From assembly GCF_900182815.1 (NCBI RefSeq), contig NZ_FXUA01000006.1, forward strand, positions 62,001-126,000: a stretch of 64,000 nt of DNA, read 5' to 3'. Within the stretch, counting starts at the first letter, position 1. Each line of letters starts with the position of its first letter. This DNA comes from Algoriphagus winogradskyi (GTDB lineage: Bacteria > Bacteroidota > Bacteroidia > Cytophagales > Cyclobacteriaceae). Below the pieces are notes generated by a model. That model did no database searches. It was not told the DNA's origin and saw only the letters and a program-made list of their open reading frames with translations. The position numbers and the translations under genes were made by a program. This document shows positions 44,616 through 53,144 of the stretch, in pieces.

Positions 44616-45032
44616 TTACCTTACTTCTTGAAAATACGCTTTCAATAAAGCTAACAAATTATGTGGAGGTCTGGTCGGACGATGACTGTCTTTTTTGAGG
44701 AAAGTTAGAATAGTCCAACCTTCTGTGATTAATTCTCCCTGCGAATTAAAGACCTGATATTCAAACCTGATTCTGACTCCAGGGAGGGTTGGAATAGTGG
44801 TTTTAATGGTAAGTAATTCATCATATTTGCCTGGTTTCAGATATTGGAAATGGCTTTCCACAACAGGCATCATCACGCCCTCATCCTCCATTTCCTTGTA
44901 TGAAAAACCAATACTCCGCATGGCTTCCACTCTGGCCACCTCGAAGTACATCGCGTAATTACCATAATAGACATAACTCATTTGGTCAGTCTCAGCATAT
45001 CTTACACGAATTTGAGTTTCTGCTTGATACAT
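44616..45032 (-). CDS. Hotdog-fold acyl-CoA thioesterase
   Basis: 138 residues. 'TQIRVRYAETDQMSYVYYGNYAMYFEVARVEAM' is the 4HBT-type signature with the catalytic Asp at D16; where most family members have 'VYHANY' this one has 'VYYGNY'. Related to YbgC-like thioesterases that hydrolyse short- or medium-chain acyl-CoA. Sits between yihY and mltG with 1-2 bp gaps, so co-transcribed. Confidence 0.9.
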   Translation of the reverse strand: MYQAETQIRVRYAETDQMSYVYYGNYAMYFEVARVEAMRSIGFSYKEMEDEGVMMPVVESHFQYLKPGKYDELLTIKTTIPTLPGVRIRFEYQVFNSQGELITEGWTILTFLKKDSHRPTRPPHNLLALLKAYFQEVR

Positions 45033-45034
45033 AC

Positions 45035-46078
45035 TTAGTAAATCTTGGCTGCATTAAGTGCGGCCTGATACCTTCTTGCATTTGCATTATGCTGCGCTAA
45101 ATTAGTAGCAAAAGAATGATATCCTGAGAAATCCTCTTTTGCGCAGAAGTATAAAAACTTATGATCTTCTGCATTTAGTACTGCATTCAATGAGTTGATA
45201 TCGGGTAAGTTTATAGGGCCAGGAGGTAGGCCGGCATACTTATAAGTATTATAGGGGCTATCAGTTTCTTTATGGACGTTTAGCACACGTTTCAATTCAA
45301 AATCTCCAAGTGCAAAAACTAATGTCGGATCAGCTTGAAGTGGCATGTTTAACCGTAATCGGTTTAGGTAGACTCCGGCGATTCTTGGTCGCTCATCAGA
45401 TTTTTGACTTTCAGCTTGAACAATACTGGCGAGGGTGCTGACTTCTTTAGGAGTAAGCCCAAGTAGGCGGGCCTTTTGCTTTTTCTCTTCTGTCCAAAAA
45501 CTTTCATATTCCCGGTGCATTCTATCAAAAAGTGCCTCAGCGCTTGTATTCCACCAAACTTCATAGGTATTTGGGATAAACATGGACATGATAGTTTCTT
45601 CATCAAAATCAAACTTTCGGATATATACTGAGTCTTGAATTAAGTCAAGAAATTGATCTTTGGAAATCTCCATATTAGCAGTGATTTTTTCCGCTAAATC
45701 CTCCTTGGTTCTCACATTATTAAAGGTGACTCGGATAGGAGTTTGCCTGCCTGACCGAAGTAACCTTACTAATTCCAGGTTTGTCATCTTTGGTTCGATG
45801 GTGTAAAGTCCTGGTTTTACGTTTTCCTGGTAGTCCATGACTTTGGCTAAAAAGCCAAAACTCACCAAGTCATTTACCACATGATTGTCATAAAGTTTAT
45901 TTGATACGGTTTTGAATGTGTCATTACTCCCTATTTTCAACATATAGTTCTGATCAGACTCTATCAGCACATTTGGGCTGAAGAATATCTGGTAGAAATA
46001 GAAACTCAGGGAGATAGCCATAACCGAAAAGGCAATGACTAGGACGAGGTAGATGTTTTTTCTTTTTTCGCTTAGCAT
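45035..46078 (-). CDS. mltG: Endolytic murein transglycosylase
   Basis: The ATG at 46078 is chosen because it puts the membrane helix (about 9-30) right behind 'MLSEKRKN'; the open frame extends 25 codons further but adds an unlikely basic stretch. 347 residues. LysM-like region, then YceG domain with catalytic Glu in 'ASIVQAESQKSDERPRIAGVYLNRL' and 'LQADPTLVFALGD', 'YNTYKYAGLPPGPI'. Cuts nascent glycan strands at the inner membrane. Confidence 0.93.
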   Translation of the reverse strand: MLSEKRKNIYLVLVIAFSVMAISLSFYFYQIFFSPNVLIESDQNYMLKIGSNDTFKTVSNKLYDNHVVNDLVSFGFLAKVMDYQENVKPGLYTIEPKMTNLELVRLLRSGRQTPIRVTFNNVRTKEDLAEKITANMEISKDQFLDLIQDSVYIRKFDFDEETIMSMFIPNTYEVWWNTSAEALFDRMHREYESFWTEEKKQKARLLGLTPKEVSTLASIVQAESQKSDERPRIAGVYLNRLRLNMPLQADPTLVFALGDFELKRVLNVHKETDSPYNTYKYAGLPPGPINLPDINSLNAVLNAEDHKFLYFCAKEDFSGYHSFATNLAQHNANARRYQAALNAAKIY

Positions 46079-46164
46079 ACTGATGCCAAAAATAGGGAAA
46101 AATCTAAGTTGGAGTTTGTGCCTGAGGTAAGGTAGTGATATCTTTCTAGACAAAATTATGTCTC

Positions 46165-46593
46165 ATGGAAGTGGTTTTAGTCAGCTGCGCTCTTATATTT
46201 TTGAATGGGAAGGTGCTTTGCGCGCAAAGATCTAATACTATGAATCTTTCAGGATTTTGGGAATTCCCTGGTGGGAAAGTTGAAAAAAATGAAAGCCCGG
46301 AAGCTTGTCTTGTAAGAGAAATAAAAGAAGAATTGGCAATTTCTGTCTGCACACGTCTTGCATTGAAGTCTAGTGAGTATTCTTATTCTGCAGGCAAACT
46401 GATACGATTATTGCCCTTTGTTTGCAGTTGGCAGAGTGGAGAAATTACACTGCTTGAACATCAGGAAGTACGTTGGGTATCAAAAGAAAATATAAAATCC
46501 CTTAATTGGGCACCGGCCGATATTCCTATCGTTGATGAGCTATTTGAAAATTGGAACAAGATTCAGGATCAACTAATTAATTATATCAAATGA
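46165..46593 (+). CDS. Nudix hydrolase, MutT-like (8-oxo-dGTP diphosphatase family)
   Basis: 142 residues. Complete Nudix box 'GGKVEKNESPEACLVREIKEELAI' (about 33-56, residues shown in two parts: GGKVEKNESPEA and CLVREIKEELAI), with 'GFWEFPGGKVE' typical of MutT. Likely cleans oxidised dGTP; other NTP pyrophosphatase activity is possible. Divergent from mltG. Confidence 0.88.
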   Translation: MEVVLVSCALIFLNGKVLCAQRSNTMNLSGFWEFPGGKVEKNESPEACLVREIKEELAISVCTRLALKSSEYSYSAGKLIRLLPFVCSWQSGEITLLEHQEVRWVSKENIKSLNWAPADIPIVDELFENWNKIQDQLINYIK

Positions 46594-46755
46594 ACTTTGA
46601 ACTTGTAAATCTCCTTTTATTAGAAATATGTATATAAACTATTATGTGTTGAACACTAGCTTTGGTGGTACTTTGGTCATCTGCCATCGCTCCTCCTTCC
46701 ACGTAGATAAAGTATATAGGGGATAGCTTAATTTCTGCCAAATAGATAAAAAAAT

Positions 46756-47385
46756 ATGCCTGCTGAATTGATAAAACTATATGAGGAAAACCCTGATCCT
46801 GACAAGATCAGAGAAATTGCATCCATTCTCCGTGATGGTGGTGTGGTGATTTATCCTACAGATACTGTTTACGGCATGGGCTGTGATATAATGAATTTGC
46901 GTGCAGTAGAGCGCATATGCAAAATCAAGGGAATCAATCCCAAAAAGCACAACTTTTCGATTATCTGTGCCGACTTGAGCAATATTTCCCAATTCACCAA
47001 AATGATTGATAAACCGGTTTTTAAGATGATGAAAAAAGGGCTTCCAGGCCCATTCACCTTTATTTTGGAAGCGAGCAATCAGGTGCCCAAGATTTTGCAC
47101 AGCAAAAAGAAAACAATCGGAATTAGAGTCCCAGATCACAATGTGCCTCGCATGCTGGTGTCTGAATTGGGGCATCCGATACTCACTACATCCATCAATG
47201 ACGAAGATGAGGTGATCGAGTATAGTACTGATCCGGAACTGATTTTTGAGAAATTTCAGCATCTCGTCGATGTTGTAATTGATGGAGGTTATGGGCAAAA
47301 TGTCGCCTCAACGGTATTGGACTGTACTGGATACGAAGTGGAAGTGCTCCGAGAAGGCTTAGGGAAAGTGGAGGAATTAGACTAG
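46756..47385 (+). CDS. L-threonylcarbamoyladenylate synthase (Sua5/YciO/YrdC family)
   Basis: 209 residues, YrdC-domain only: 'GGVVIYPTDTVYGMGCDIMN', 'RICKIKGINPKKHNFSIIC', 'KGLPGPFTFILEAS', 'TIGIRVPDHNVPRMLV', 'LTTSINDEDE'. Makes threonylcarbamoyl-AMP for t6A37 in tRNAs decoding ANN; a YciO paralogue is an alternative. wbqC begins 2 bp later, so they form an operon. Confidence 0.92.
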   Translation: MPAELIKLYEENPDPDKIREIASILRDGGVVIYPTDTVYGMGCDIMNLRAVERICKIKGINPKKHNFSIICADLSNISQFTKMIDKPVFKMMKKGLPGPFTFILEASNQVPKILHSKKKTIGIRVPDHNVPRMLVSELGHPILTTSINDEDEVIEYSTDPELIFEKFQHLVDVVIDGGYGQNVASTVLDCTGYEVEVLREGLGKVEELD

Positions 47386-47386
47386 G

Positions 47387-48013
47387 ATGGTAAAGCGCAT
47401 TGCAGTAGATCTGCATTATTTTCCGAATCTTGAATTTTTCGCTGCTATTGCTGATGCGGAGGAGTTGATCTTTTTTCCAGAAGAACGATATCAAAGGCAA
47501 TCCTATTTCAACCGAACTCAAATCCGTCTAGCGAATAAAACGGGGACGCTCAGTGTTCCGATCCAAGGTAGAAGACCTCGGCTCTCTCTCCAAAAGATTA
47601 AGATTGATTACACACAGAATTGGGCGAAAATCCACCTCCGCGGGATTCAAAGTGCATATGGGAAAGCCCCTTTCTATGAATATTATTTCCCTTATTTTGA
47701 GAAGGTTTTCAGTCAGAATACGGAGAGTTTGTGGGATCTAAACTGGGATTTGCTGACAATCTGTCTTAAACTTCTTGGGATGCCTGTCAAGATGCGGGTG
47801 TATAACAAAGATGAGGATCTTTCCTTGATGCAGGACATAAGAGGACAGCTGGTGCCCTCAGTGCCCTTTTCAGAGCGAGAATACTATCAGCCTGAGTCTT
47901 ATTTTCAACTTTTTGGCTTAGACTTTGATCCCAACCTTAGCATTCTGGATTTGTTGTTCTGCGAAGGGCCAGCATCTAAAAGCATAGTATTAAAGTCTGT
48001 AAAAAAACATTGA
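47387..48013 (+). CDS. WbqC family protein
   Basis: 208 residues. 'AVDLHYFPNLEFFAAIADAEELIFFPEERYQRQSYFNRTQI', 'GTLSVPIQGRR', 'WAKIHLRGIQSAYGKAPFYEYYFPYFEKVF' are typical of WbqC, a family first met in O-antigen clusters and thought to be a glycosyl- or acyl-transfer-related enzyme. Function unproven. Co-transcribed with the YrdC gene. Confidence 0.9.
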   Translation: MVKRIAVDLHYFPNLEFFAAIADAEELIFFPEERYQRQSYFNRTQIRLANKTGTLSVPIQGRRPRLSLQKIKIDYTQNWAKIHLRGIQSAYGKAPFYEYYFPYFEKVFSQNTESLWDLNWDLLTICLKLLGMPVKMRVYNKDEDLSLMQDIRGQLVPSVPFSEREYYQPESYFQLFGLDFDPNLSILDLLFCEGPASKSIVLKSVKKH

Positions 48014-48094
48014 ACAATCTGCAAAAGGATTGTGTTTTTAAAACAAATTCGGTAACATACGTACAGGATTATTAAACAATCAGATAGGAATTAA

Positions 48095-50620
48095 ATGGAA
48101 GCAAAATTTTCGAACAGAGTCAAAGAGGTGATCTCTCTTAGCCGCGAAGAAGCTCTTCGCCTTGGACATGATTACATTGGCACAGAGCACCTCTTGCTGG
48201 GGATGATTCGCGAAGGAGAAGGTGTTGCTGTTTCCATTCTTAAGAAATTGGGAGTGCCAATGGATGAATTGCGGAACGCGATAGAACGCGCTGTTAAAGG
48301 CACCGCAAATCACAACGTCAAAAATATGGCAAATATCCCTCTGACCAGACAGTCAGAGAAGGTATTGAAAATAACTTATTTGGAGGCGAAGATCTTCAAA
48401 AGTCAGCTAATTGGTACGGAGCATTTGCTTCTTTCCATCTTGAGAGATGAAGACAACATCGCCACGCAAATACTTAACAAATTTGAAATCAATTACGATT
48501 CGGTAAAAGAGATGCTGGAAATGTCATCTGACTCTACTCCTCGCTCCAAAGCTGAGGCAGAAGATGGCGATGATGATGGTTCTAAGCTTTTCGGTTCTAC
48601 AGGCAGTGGTTCTGGTGCGTCTAAGCCAGGAGCAGAGAAGTCTAGAACGCCGGTCTTGGATAATTTCGGTAGAGATTTGACCAAGATGGCTGAAGACGAT
48701 AAGCTTGATCCAATTATCGGTCGTGAGAAAGAAATCGAGCGAGTTGCTCAGATTCTTTCAAGAAGAAAGAAGAACAATCCGATTTTGATCGGGGAGCCTG
48801 GGGTAGGTAAGACAGCAATCGCTGAAGGTTTAGCATTGAGAATCATTCAGAAGAAAGTTTCACGAGTGCTTTTCAACAAGCGTGTAGTGACGTTGGATCT
48901 AGCTTCCCTAGTAGCGGGTACCAAATATAGAGGTCAGTTTGAGGAGCGAATGAAAGCGGTGATGAATGAACTTGAGAAATCTCCAAACGTCATTCTTTTC
49001 ATCGATGAGCTTCATACTATCGTAGGAGCTGGTGGAGCCTCTGGATCTTTGGATGCGTCTAATATGTTCAAACCTGCTTTGGCACGTGGAGAAATCCAAT
49101 GTATCGGAGCAACTACACTTGATGAGTATCGTCAGTATATCGAGAAAGACGGTGCACTAGCTCGTAGATTCCAGATGGTGATGGTAGATGCTACTACTCC
49201 AGAGGAGACGGTGCAGATTCTGAATAATATAAAGGATAAGTACGAGGATCACCATAATGTGAATTATACCGATGAGGCTATAGTTGCCTGTGTGAAACTT
49301 TCCGATAGATACATTTCCGATAGATTCTTGCCAGATAAGGCTATAGATATTTTGGATGAGGCAGGAGCCAGAGTCCATATCAATAATATCCATGTGCCGG
49401 AAGATATTCTTAAACTTGAAGCTGAGGTAGAAGACATCAAAACTGAGAAAAACCGAGTGGTGAAATCTCAGAAATATGAAGAAGCGGCTCAGTTGAGGGA
49501 TAAGGAGAAGAAATTGCTCGAGCAATTGGAAACAGCTAAAAATAGATGGGAAGAAGAAAGTAAGTCTAAGAGATTTACAGTAGAAGAAGATAATGTAGCT
49601 GAAGTGATTGCTATGATGACAGGTATTCCTGCCAAAAGAATCGCTCAGAAAGAAGGCGCTAAGCTTTTGAATATGAACGGTGATTTGTCAGGCAAAGTAA
49701 TCGGTCAGGACGAGGCAATCAAGAAGTTGACTAAGGCCATTCAGAGAACTAGAGTAGGATTGAAAGATCCTAAAAAGCCAATAGGTTCCTTTATTTTCCT
49801 AGGACCTACTGGTGTTGGAAAGACTGAATTAGCCAAAATGTTGGCAACTTACCTTTTCGACAAAGACGATTCTTTGATTAGAATTGATATGTCTGAGTAT
49901 ATGGAGAAATTCTCTGTATCCAGATTAGTAGGAGCGCCTCCAGGTTATGTTGGTTACGAAGAGGGTGGTCAGTTGACGGAGAAAGTCAGAAGAAAACCGT
50001 ATTCAGTTGTACTTCTTGATGAGATCGAGAAAGCTCACCCAGATGTATTTAATATTCTTCTGCAGGTATTGGATGATGGTGTCTTGACGGATGGTTTAGG
50101 TAGAAAAGTAGATTTCAGAAATACAATTATCATCATGACTTCTAATATCGGAGTTCGTGACTTGAAAGATTTTGGTGCAGGAATTGGCTTTGCCAGTCAG
50201 GCCAGATCTGATAATATGGATGAAGTGATGAAGTCAACGATTCAATCTGCATTGAAAAAGGCATTTAGCCCAGAATTCTTAAATAGATTGGATGATGTCG
50301 TTGTATTTAACTCTCTGACCAGAGAGCATATCTTTAAGATTATCGATATCAGCTTAGGCAAATTGTTCTCTAGAATCACAGATCTTGGATATAAGATCGA
50401 ATTGACTGAGAAAGCCAAAGAATTCTTGGCGGAGAAAGGTTATGATCAGCAATATGGAGCGAGACCGCTAAATAGAGCTATTCAGAAATACCTTGAAGAT
50501 GCTATTGCTGAGGAGATCCTGAAAGGAGATCTTTCTGAAGGCGATATTATCACTGCCGATTATTCTGGAGAAGGCACAGAATTGACTATTGTAGTAAAGA
50601 AAAAAGAGAAAGCTGATTAA
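48095..50620 (+). CDS. clpC: ATP-dependent Clp protease ATP-binding subunit ClpC
   Basis: 841 residues. Clp-N double repeat (1-145), AAA-1 with Walker A GEPGVGKT (233-240) and '[13 protein letters not shown]', UVR domain (about 449-480), AAA-2 with Walker A GPTGVGKT (570-577) and '[13 protein letters not shown]', C-terminal D2-small domain. Unfolds and feeds substrates to ClpP. A Gly/Ser-rich linker (150-180) joins Clp-N to AAA-1. Monocistronic, own terminator. Confidence 0.97.
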   Translation: MEAKFSNRVKEVISLSREEALRLGHDYIGTEHLLLGMIREGEGVAVSILKKLGVPMDELRNAIERAVKGTANHNVKNMANIPLTRQSEKVLKITYLEAKIFKSQLIGTEHLLLSILRDEDNIATQILNKFEINYDSVKEMLEMSSDSTPRSKAEAEDGDDDGSKLFGSTGSGSGASKPGAEKSRTPVLDNFGRDLTKMAEDDKLDPIIGREKEIERVAQILSRRKKNNPILIGEPGVGKTAIAEGLALRIIQKKVSRVLFNKRVVTLDLASLVAGTKYRGQFEERMKAVMNELEKSPNVILFIDELHTIVGAGGASGSLDASNMFKPALARGEIQCIGATTLDEYRQYIEKDGALARRFQMVMVDATTPEETVQILNNIKDKYEDHHNVNYTDEAIVACVKLSDRYISDRFLPDKAIDILDEAGARVHINNIHVPEDILKLEAEVEDIKTEKNRVVKSQKYEEAAQLRDKEKKLLEQLETAKNRWEEESKSKRFTVEEDNVAEVIAMMTGIPAKRIAQKEGAKLLNMNGDLSGKVIGQDEAIKKLTKAIQRTRVGLKDPKKPIGSFIFLGPTGVGKTELAKMLATYLFDKDDSLIRIDMSEYMEKFSVSRLVGAPPGYVGYEEGGQLTEKVRRKPYSVVLLDEIEKAHPDVFNILLQVLDDGVLTDGLGRKVDFRNTIIIMTSNIGVRDLKDFGAGIGFASQARSDNMDEVMKSTIQSALKKAFSPEFLNRLDDVVVFNSLTREHIFKIIDISLGKLFSRITDLGYKIELTEKAKEFLAEKGYDQQYGARPLNRAIQKYLEDAIAEEILKGDLSEGDIITADYSGEGTELTIVVKKKEKAD

Positions 50621-50641
50621 TCAGTTGCTTTAATTAGATTG

Positions 50642-50674
50642 AAAGCCCCGAATGACGAGTTCGGGGCTTTTTTT
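50642..50674 (+). terminator. Terminator after clpC
   Basis: AAAGCCCCGAA and TTCGGGGCTTT, 7 nt loop, then eight T in all; 21 bp past the stop. Confidence 0.92.
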
Positions 50675-50797
50675 TAACTACAAGGATCACAGAGGTTTCG
50701 CAGAGTGACGCGATTGACTTATTTTTTCAAAAATGGAATTTTGATTTTTTTGACTTCTACTTAGTTCAATTCCTTCATTTTGAAAAATCATTAGTTA

Positions 50798-50961
50798 TTT
50801 CCGCTTTTGCGCCAGTATGGAGTCAAAAACATAAAAGGATACCTCCTTAAACCTAAGGATTGCGGCCGCTTCATCCTGTCCCGCCAGTGCGGGAGTCATC
50901 GGTCATCGGTCTTCCGGCCAGATAAGCAAAGAATCTAAGGTGACAGGCATCTTTGCGGATA
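50798..50961 (+). repeat. Intergenic repeat copy B (164 bp)
   Basis: Ends are TTTCCGC-TTTTGC-GCCAGT and the inverse of TATCCGC-AAAGAT-GCCTGTCACC. It shares 'GATAAGCAAAGAATCTAAGGTGAC' (differences small) with copy A at the right end. The centre has a TCCCGC-CAGT-GCGGGA hairpin and a doubled TCATCGG. Located between clpC and the sigma-factor gene; no coding potential. Confidence 0.75.
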
Positions 50962-51069
50962 ATTATAATAATCATAAACGATTCTAAATTTTTATTTTCA
51001 TGACTGTGATTTTTTTGAATGATCTGCGAATAATAGTTTGAAAGAGTTTTACAGCCAACCATCGAGTCC

Positions 51070-51561
51070 TTGTCCGTAGAAAAAGAACATTTCCTGACCA
51101 GCATTGAATCCAACAAAGGGATCATTTACAAAGTCGCAAATTCCTATTGCAAGGATGAAGATGATCGCGAGGATCTAATTCAGGAAATCATCCTACAGCT
51201 ATGGAAGGCTTTCCCTAGTTTCAATCCGAATTTTAAGTTGAGTACTTGGATGTACAGGATCGCTTTGAATGTGGCTATTTCTAATTATAGAAAAACTCGA
51301 AAGCGTAATCAGATTATTCAGCCATTGTCTGAAACCGCCATTTACTTGGCAGAGGATAAAAGCGAAGCAAATGAAAAAAGGGATCTTTTACAGTCTCTAA
51401 TCAAAGAACTTAAGGAAGTCGATCGGGCGCTAATCCTACTTTACTTAGATGGTTATTTGTACCCTGAGATTGGCGAAGTACTAGGCTTATCAGAAAGCAA
51501 TGTGGCAACTAAGCTCTCTCGAATCAAACAACAATTGAAAAAGAAAATCACAGCTCAATAA
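51070..51561 (+). CDS. ECF-type RNA polymerase sigma factor
   Basis: 163 residues. Sigma-70 region 2 ('YKVANSYCKDEDDREDLIQEIILQLWKAFPSF', 'LSTWMYRIALNVAISNYRK') and region 4 ('LILLYLDGYLYPEIGEVLGLSESNVATKLSRIKQQLKKK') are both clear; there is no region 1.1 or 3. The start is TTG; no in-frame ATG occurs between it and an upstream stop at 51034, so TTG is forced. Not preceded by a FecR-type gene. It is followed by a membrane protein 8 bp later, probably its partner. Confidence 0.92.
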   Translation: MSVEKEHFLTSIESNKGIIYKVANSYCKDEDDREDLIQEIILQLWKAFPSFNPNFKLSTWMYRIALNVAISNYRKTRKRNQIIQPLSETAIYLAEDKSEANEKRDLLQSLIKELKEVDRALILLYLDGYLYPEIGEVLGLSESNVATKLSRIKQQLKKKITAQ

Positions 51562-51569
51562 AGAAAATC

Positions 51570-52223
51570 ATGGAAGATATAGAACTGCAACAAATTTGGA
51601 AATCCTACGATGAAAGGCTTCAAGAACAGCTGGTTTTCAATCGCAAAAATGCTTTAGATATCACCAAAATGAAGGTGAAAAGTGAATTGACGGCTATGAG
51701 GCCCATCAAAATAGTCACAGTTCTGGTGGGGATTCTCTGGGTATTTTTCTTGGACGTATTGTTGATTAATCTGTTTCCTGTAGGAAACTACTTCTTTCTG
51801 ATTTCTTTCGGGTTTATCTCATTGGTAAATAAAATAGCCGTGGGAGTATACCTTTATCAGTTGATTCTGATTTCGGTAGTAAGCATCAATTCACCAGTGA
51901 TCAGCACACAAAAAAAGATTGCGAGCCTGCTATCTTCTACTTTATGGGTTACGCGTATTCTTATGTTACAACTGCCATTTTGGACAACATTCTTTCTAAG
52001 TTCTTCTTGGATAGGAACCGGAAACCCTGTTTTCTGGGTCATTCAAGTGCTTATTACATTTGCATTTGCAGGACTTGCTATCTGGTTGTTTGTCAATATT
52101 CGCTATGAAAACCGTGACAAGCGTTGGTTTAAATTCCTATTTGGCAACTATGAATGGGATCCTATTATGAAAGCCAGAGAAATGCTTACACAGATTGAAG
52201 ATTATAAAGAAATCACTAGCTAA
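51570..52223 (+). CDS. Four-helix membrane protein next to sigma factor, possible anti-sigma
   Basis: 217 residues: a charged cytoplasmic N-terminus (1-45, 'MEDIELQQIWKSYDERLQEQL'), four helices (about 47-68, 74-102, 122-145, 153-176), and a charged C-terminus. It does not resemble FecR-type or zinc-binding anti-sigma factors. Position directly behind an ECF sigma gene suggests that the N-terminal segment may hold or release the sigma factor; this is inference. I recognise no named family. Confidence 0.6.
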   Translation: MEDIELQQIWKSYDERLQEQLVFNRKNALDITKMKVKSELTAMRPIKIVTVLVGILWVFFLDVLLINLFPVGNYFFLISFGFISLVNKIAVGVYLYQLILISVVSINSPVISTQKKIASLLSSTLWVTRILMLQLPFWTTFFLSSSWIGTGNPVFWVIQVLITFAFAGLAIWLFVNIRYENRDKRWFKFLFGNYEWDPIMKAREMLTQIEDYKEITS

Positions 52224-52259
52224 TTGCCTTTTTGTGCTAATAAACGCCTGGGTTCGTAT

Positions 52260-52727
52260 TTACTTAGAAAAAAATAGCCGAGTGATTAATATGCCATTTA
52301 GGTCTCCATCTCCAGCATCGCTTTCTACTGCTGAAGTGACGTAAACTAGGTTCCATCCCTCTTTCACCATGCTATTGATTTTAGATGAAGTCATTGCGTC
52401 ATTGAATGCTACGTTTTTAGGAGCGACCTCAAATCCATCGAATATATTACGCAGTTTTATTTCTTCTAACTTGTCGATTTTGATATGCTTTCCTTCTAGT
52501 GCCCTGTTTTTAGCTTTGGATCCGTCTGTTTTAAAAGATGCATATTCAGAATCATCTACTTCAGTTTGTGAATCAATTATCCTTGACTCACCATTTCCCC
52601 TCAAACTTATTGATTCTACAATTGTAACTATTTTGAATTCTGGTTTAGCAGAATTATCAGCTTGCTGAGCATAGGTGTAAGTAGATAGGAAAAATAGAAT
52701 TGCGAAGTAAGAAAGGTGCGATTTCAT
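52260..52727 (-). CDS. Small exported protein, unknown
   Basis: 155 residues. Signal peptide 1-20 (ends TYTYA). The mature part is Lys/Ser/Asp-rich: 'FKIVTIVESISLRGNGESRI', 'NRALEGKHIKIDKLEEIKLRNIFDGFEVAP', 'INSMVKEGWNLVYVTSAVESDAGDGDLNGIL', a tail that looks like an outer-membrane-accessory or periplasmic protein. No family recognised. Convergent with the sigma/membrane pair; the two genes around it are unrelated. Confidence 0.65.
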   Translation of the reverse strand: MKSHLSYFAILFFLSTYTYAQQADNSAKPEFKIVTIVESISLRGNGESRIIDSQTEVDDSEYASFKTDGSKAKNRALEGKHIKIDKLEEIKLRNIFDGFEVAPKNVAFNDAMTSSKINSMVKEGWNLVYVTSAVESDAGDGDLNGILITRLFFSK

Positions 52728-52788
52728 AGGTCTCTGAAGTTTAATTGCTTCAGAGCTTACGGAAAAAATAACAGCTTAGTTTTTGTTT

Positions 52789-53076
52789 TTATAGAGTCAA
52801 AATAAAAAAAAGCAATCCCACCGCCAATACTACAATCATCTTTTGCGCCCTCTCTTTGATTTCTGGGGTAAGTTTTCGCTGACGGATCACCAATACAGCC
52901 AAACTCAATCCAACTAACAGCAAAGCCAATCCGACACCGTTTAAAGGACCCATTGGCGCATCCAATACTCTTAAATATGAATTCAATAGCGCAAGAAAGC
53001 AGAGTACAATGCCAGTGATCCCAAATAAAAACGAGCGCTGAAGGATGATTTTGGGTGGGTGATTAGTCCATTTCAT
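52789..53076 (-). CDS. Small membrane protein, unknown
   Basis: 95 residues with three membrane helices (about 14-36, 43-65, 78-95) and basic loops ('RQRKLTPEIKERAQKM'). No family recognised. Stands 68 bp downstream of the PolX-like gene on the same strand. Confidence 0.65.
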   Translation of the reverse strand: MKWTNHPPKIILQRSFLFGITGIVLCFLALLNSYLRVLDAPMGPLNGVGLALLLVGLSLAVLVIRQRKLTPEIKERAQKMIVVLAVGLLFFILTL

Positions 53077-53144
53077 GTGTTAGTCCTTGATTGAAGTCGC
53101 AAGATACAAGACTTCTGAGCTTCTATTCTTTCCTTTCAAGGTTT

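Noticed and set aside
46777..47298. 174-codon open frame antisense to the YrdC-family gene
   Set aside because: The plus-strand frame carries a complete set of conserved motifs; the antisense frame has none.
50793..50850. AAGGAGG with an ATG and a 13-codon frame on the minus strand within repeat copy B
   Set aside because: The reading frame is short and lies inside a repeat; the other copies do not keep it.
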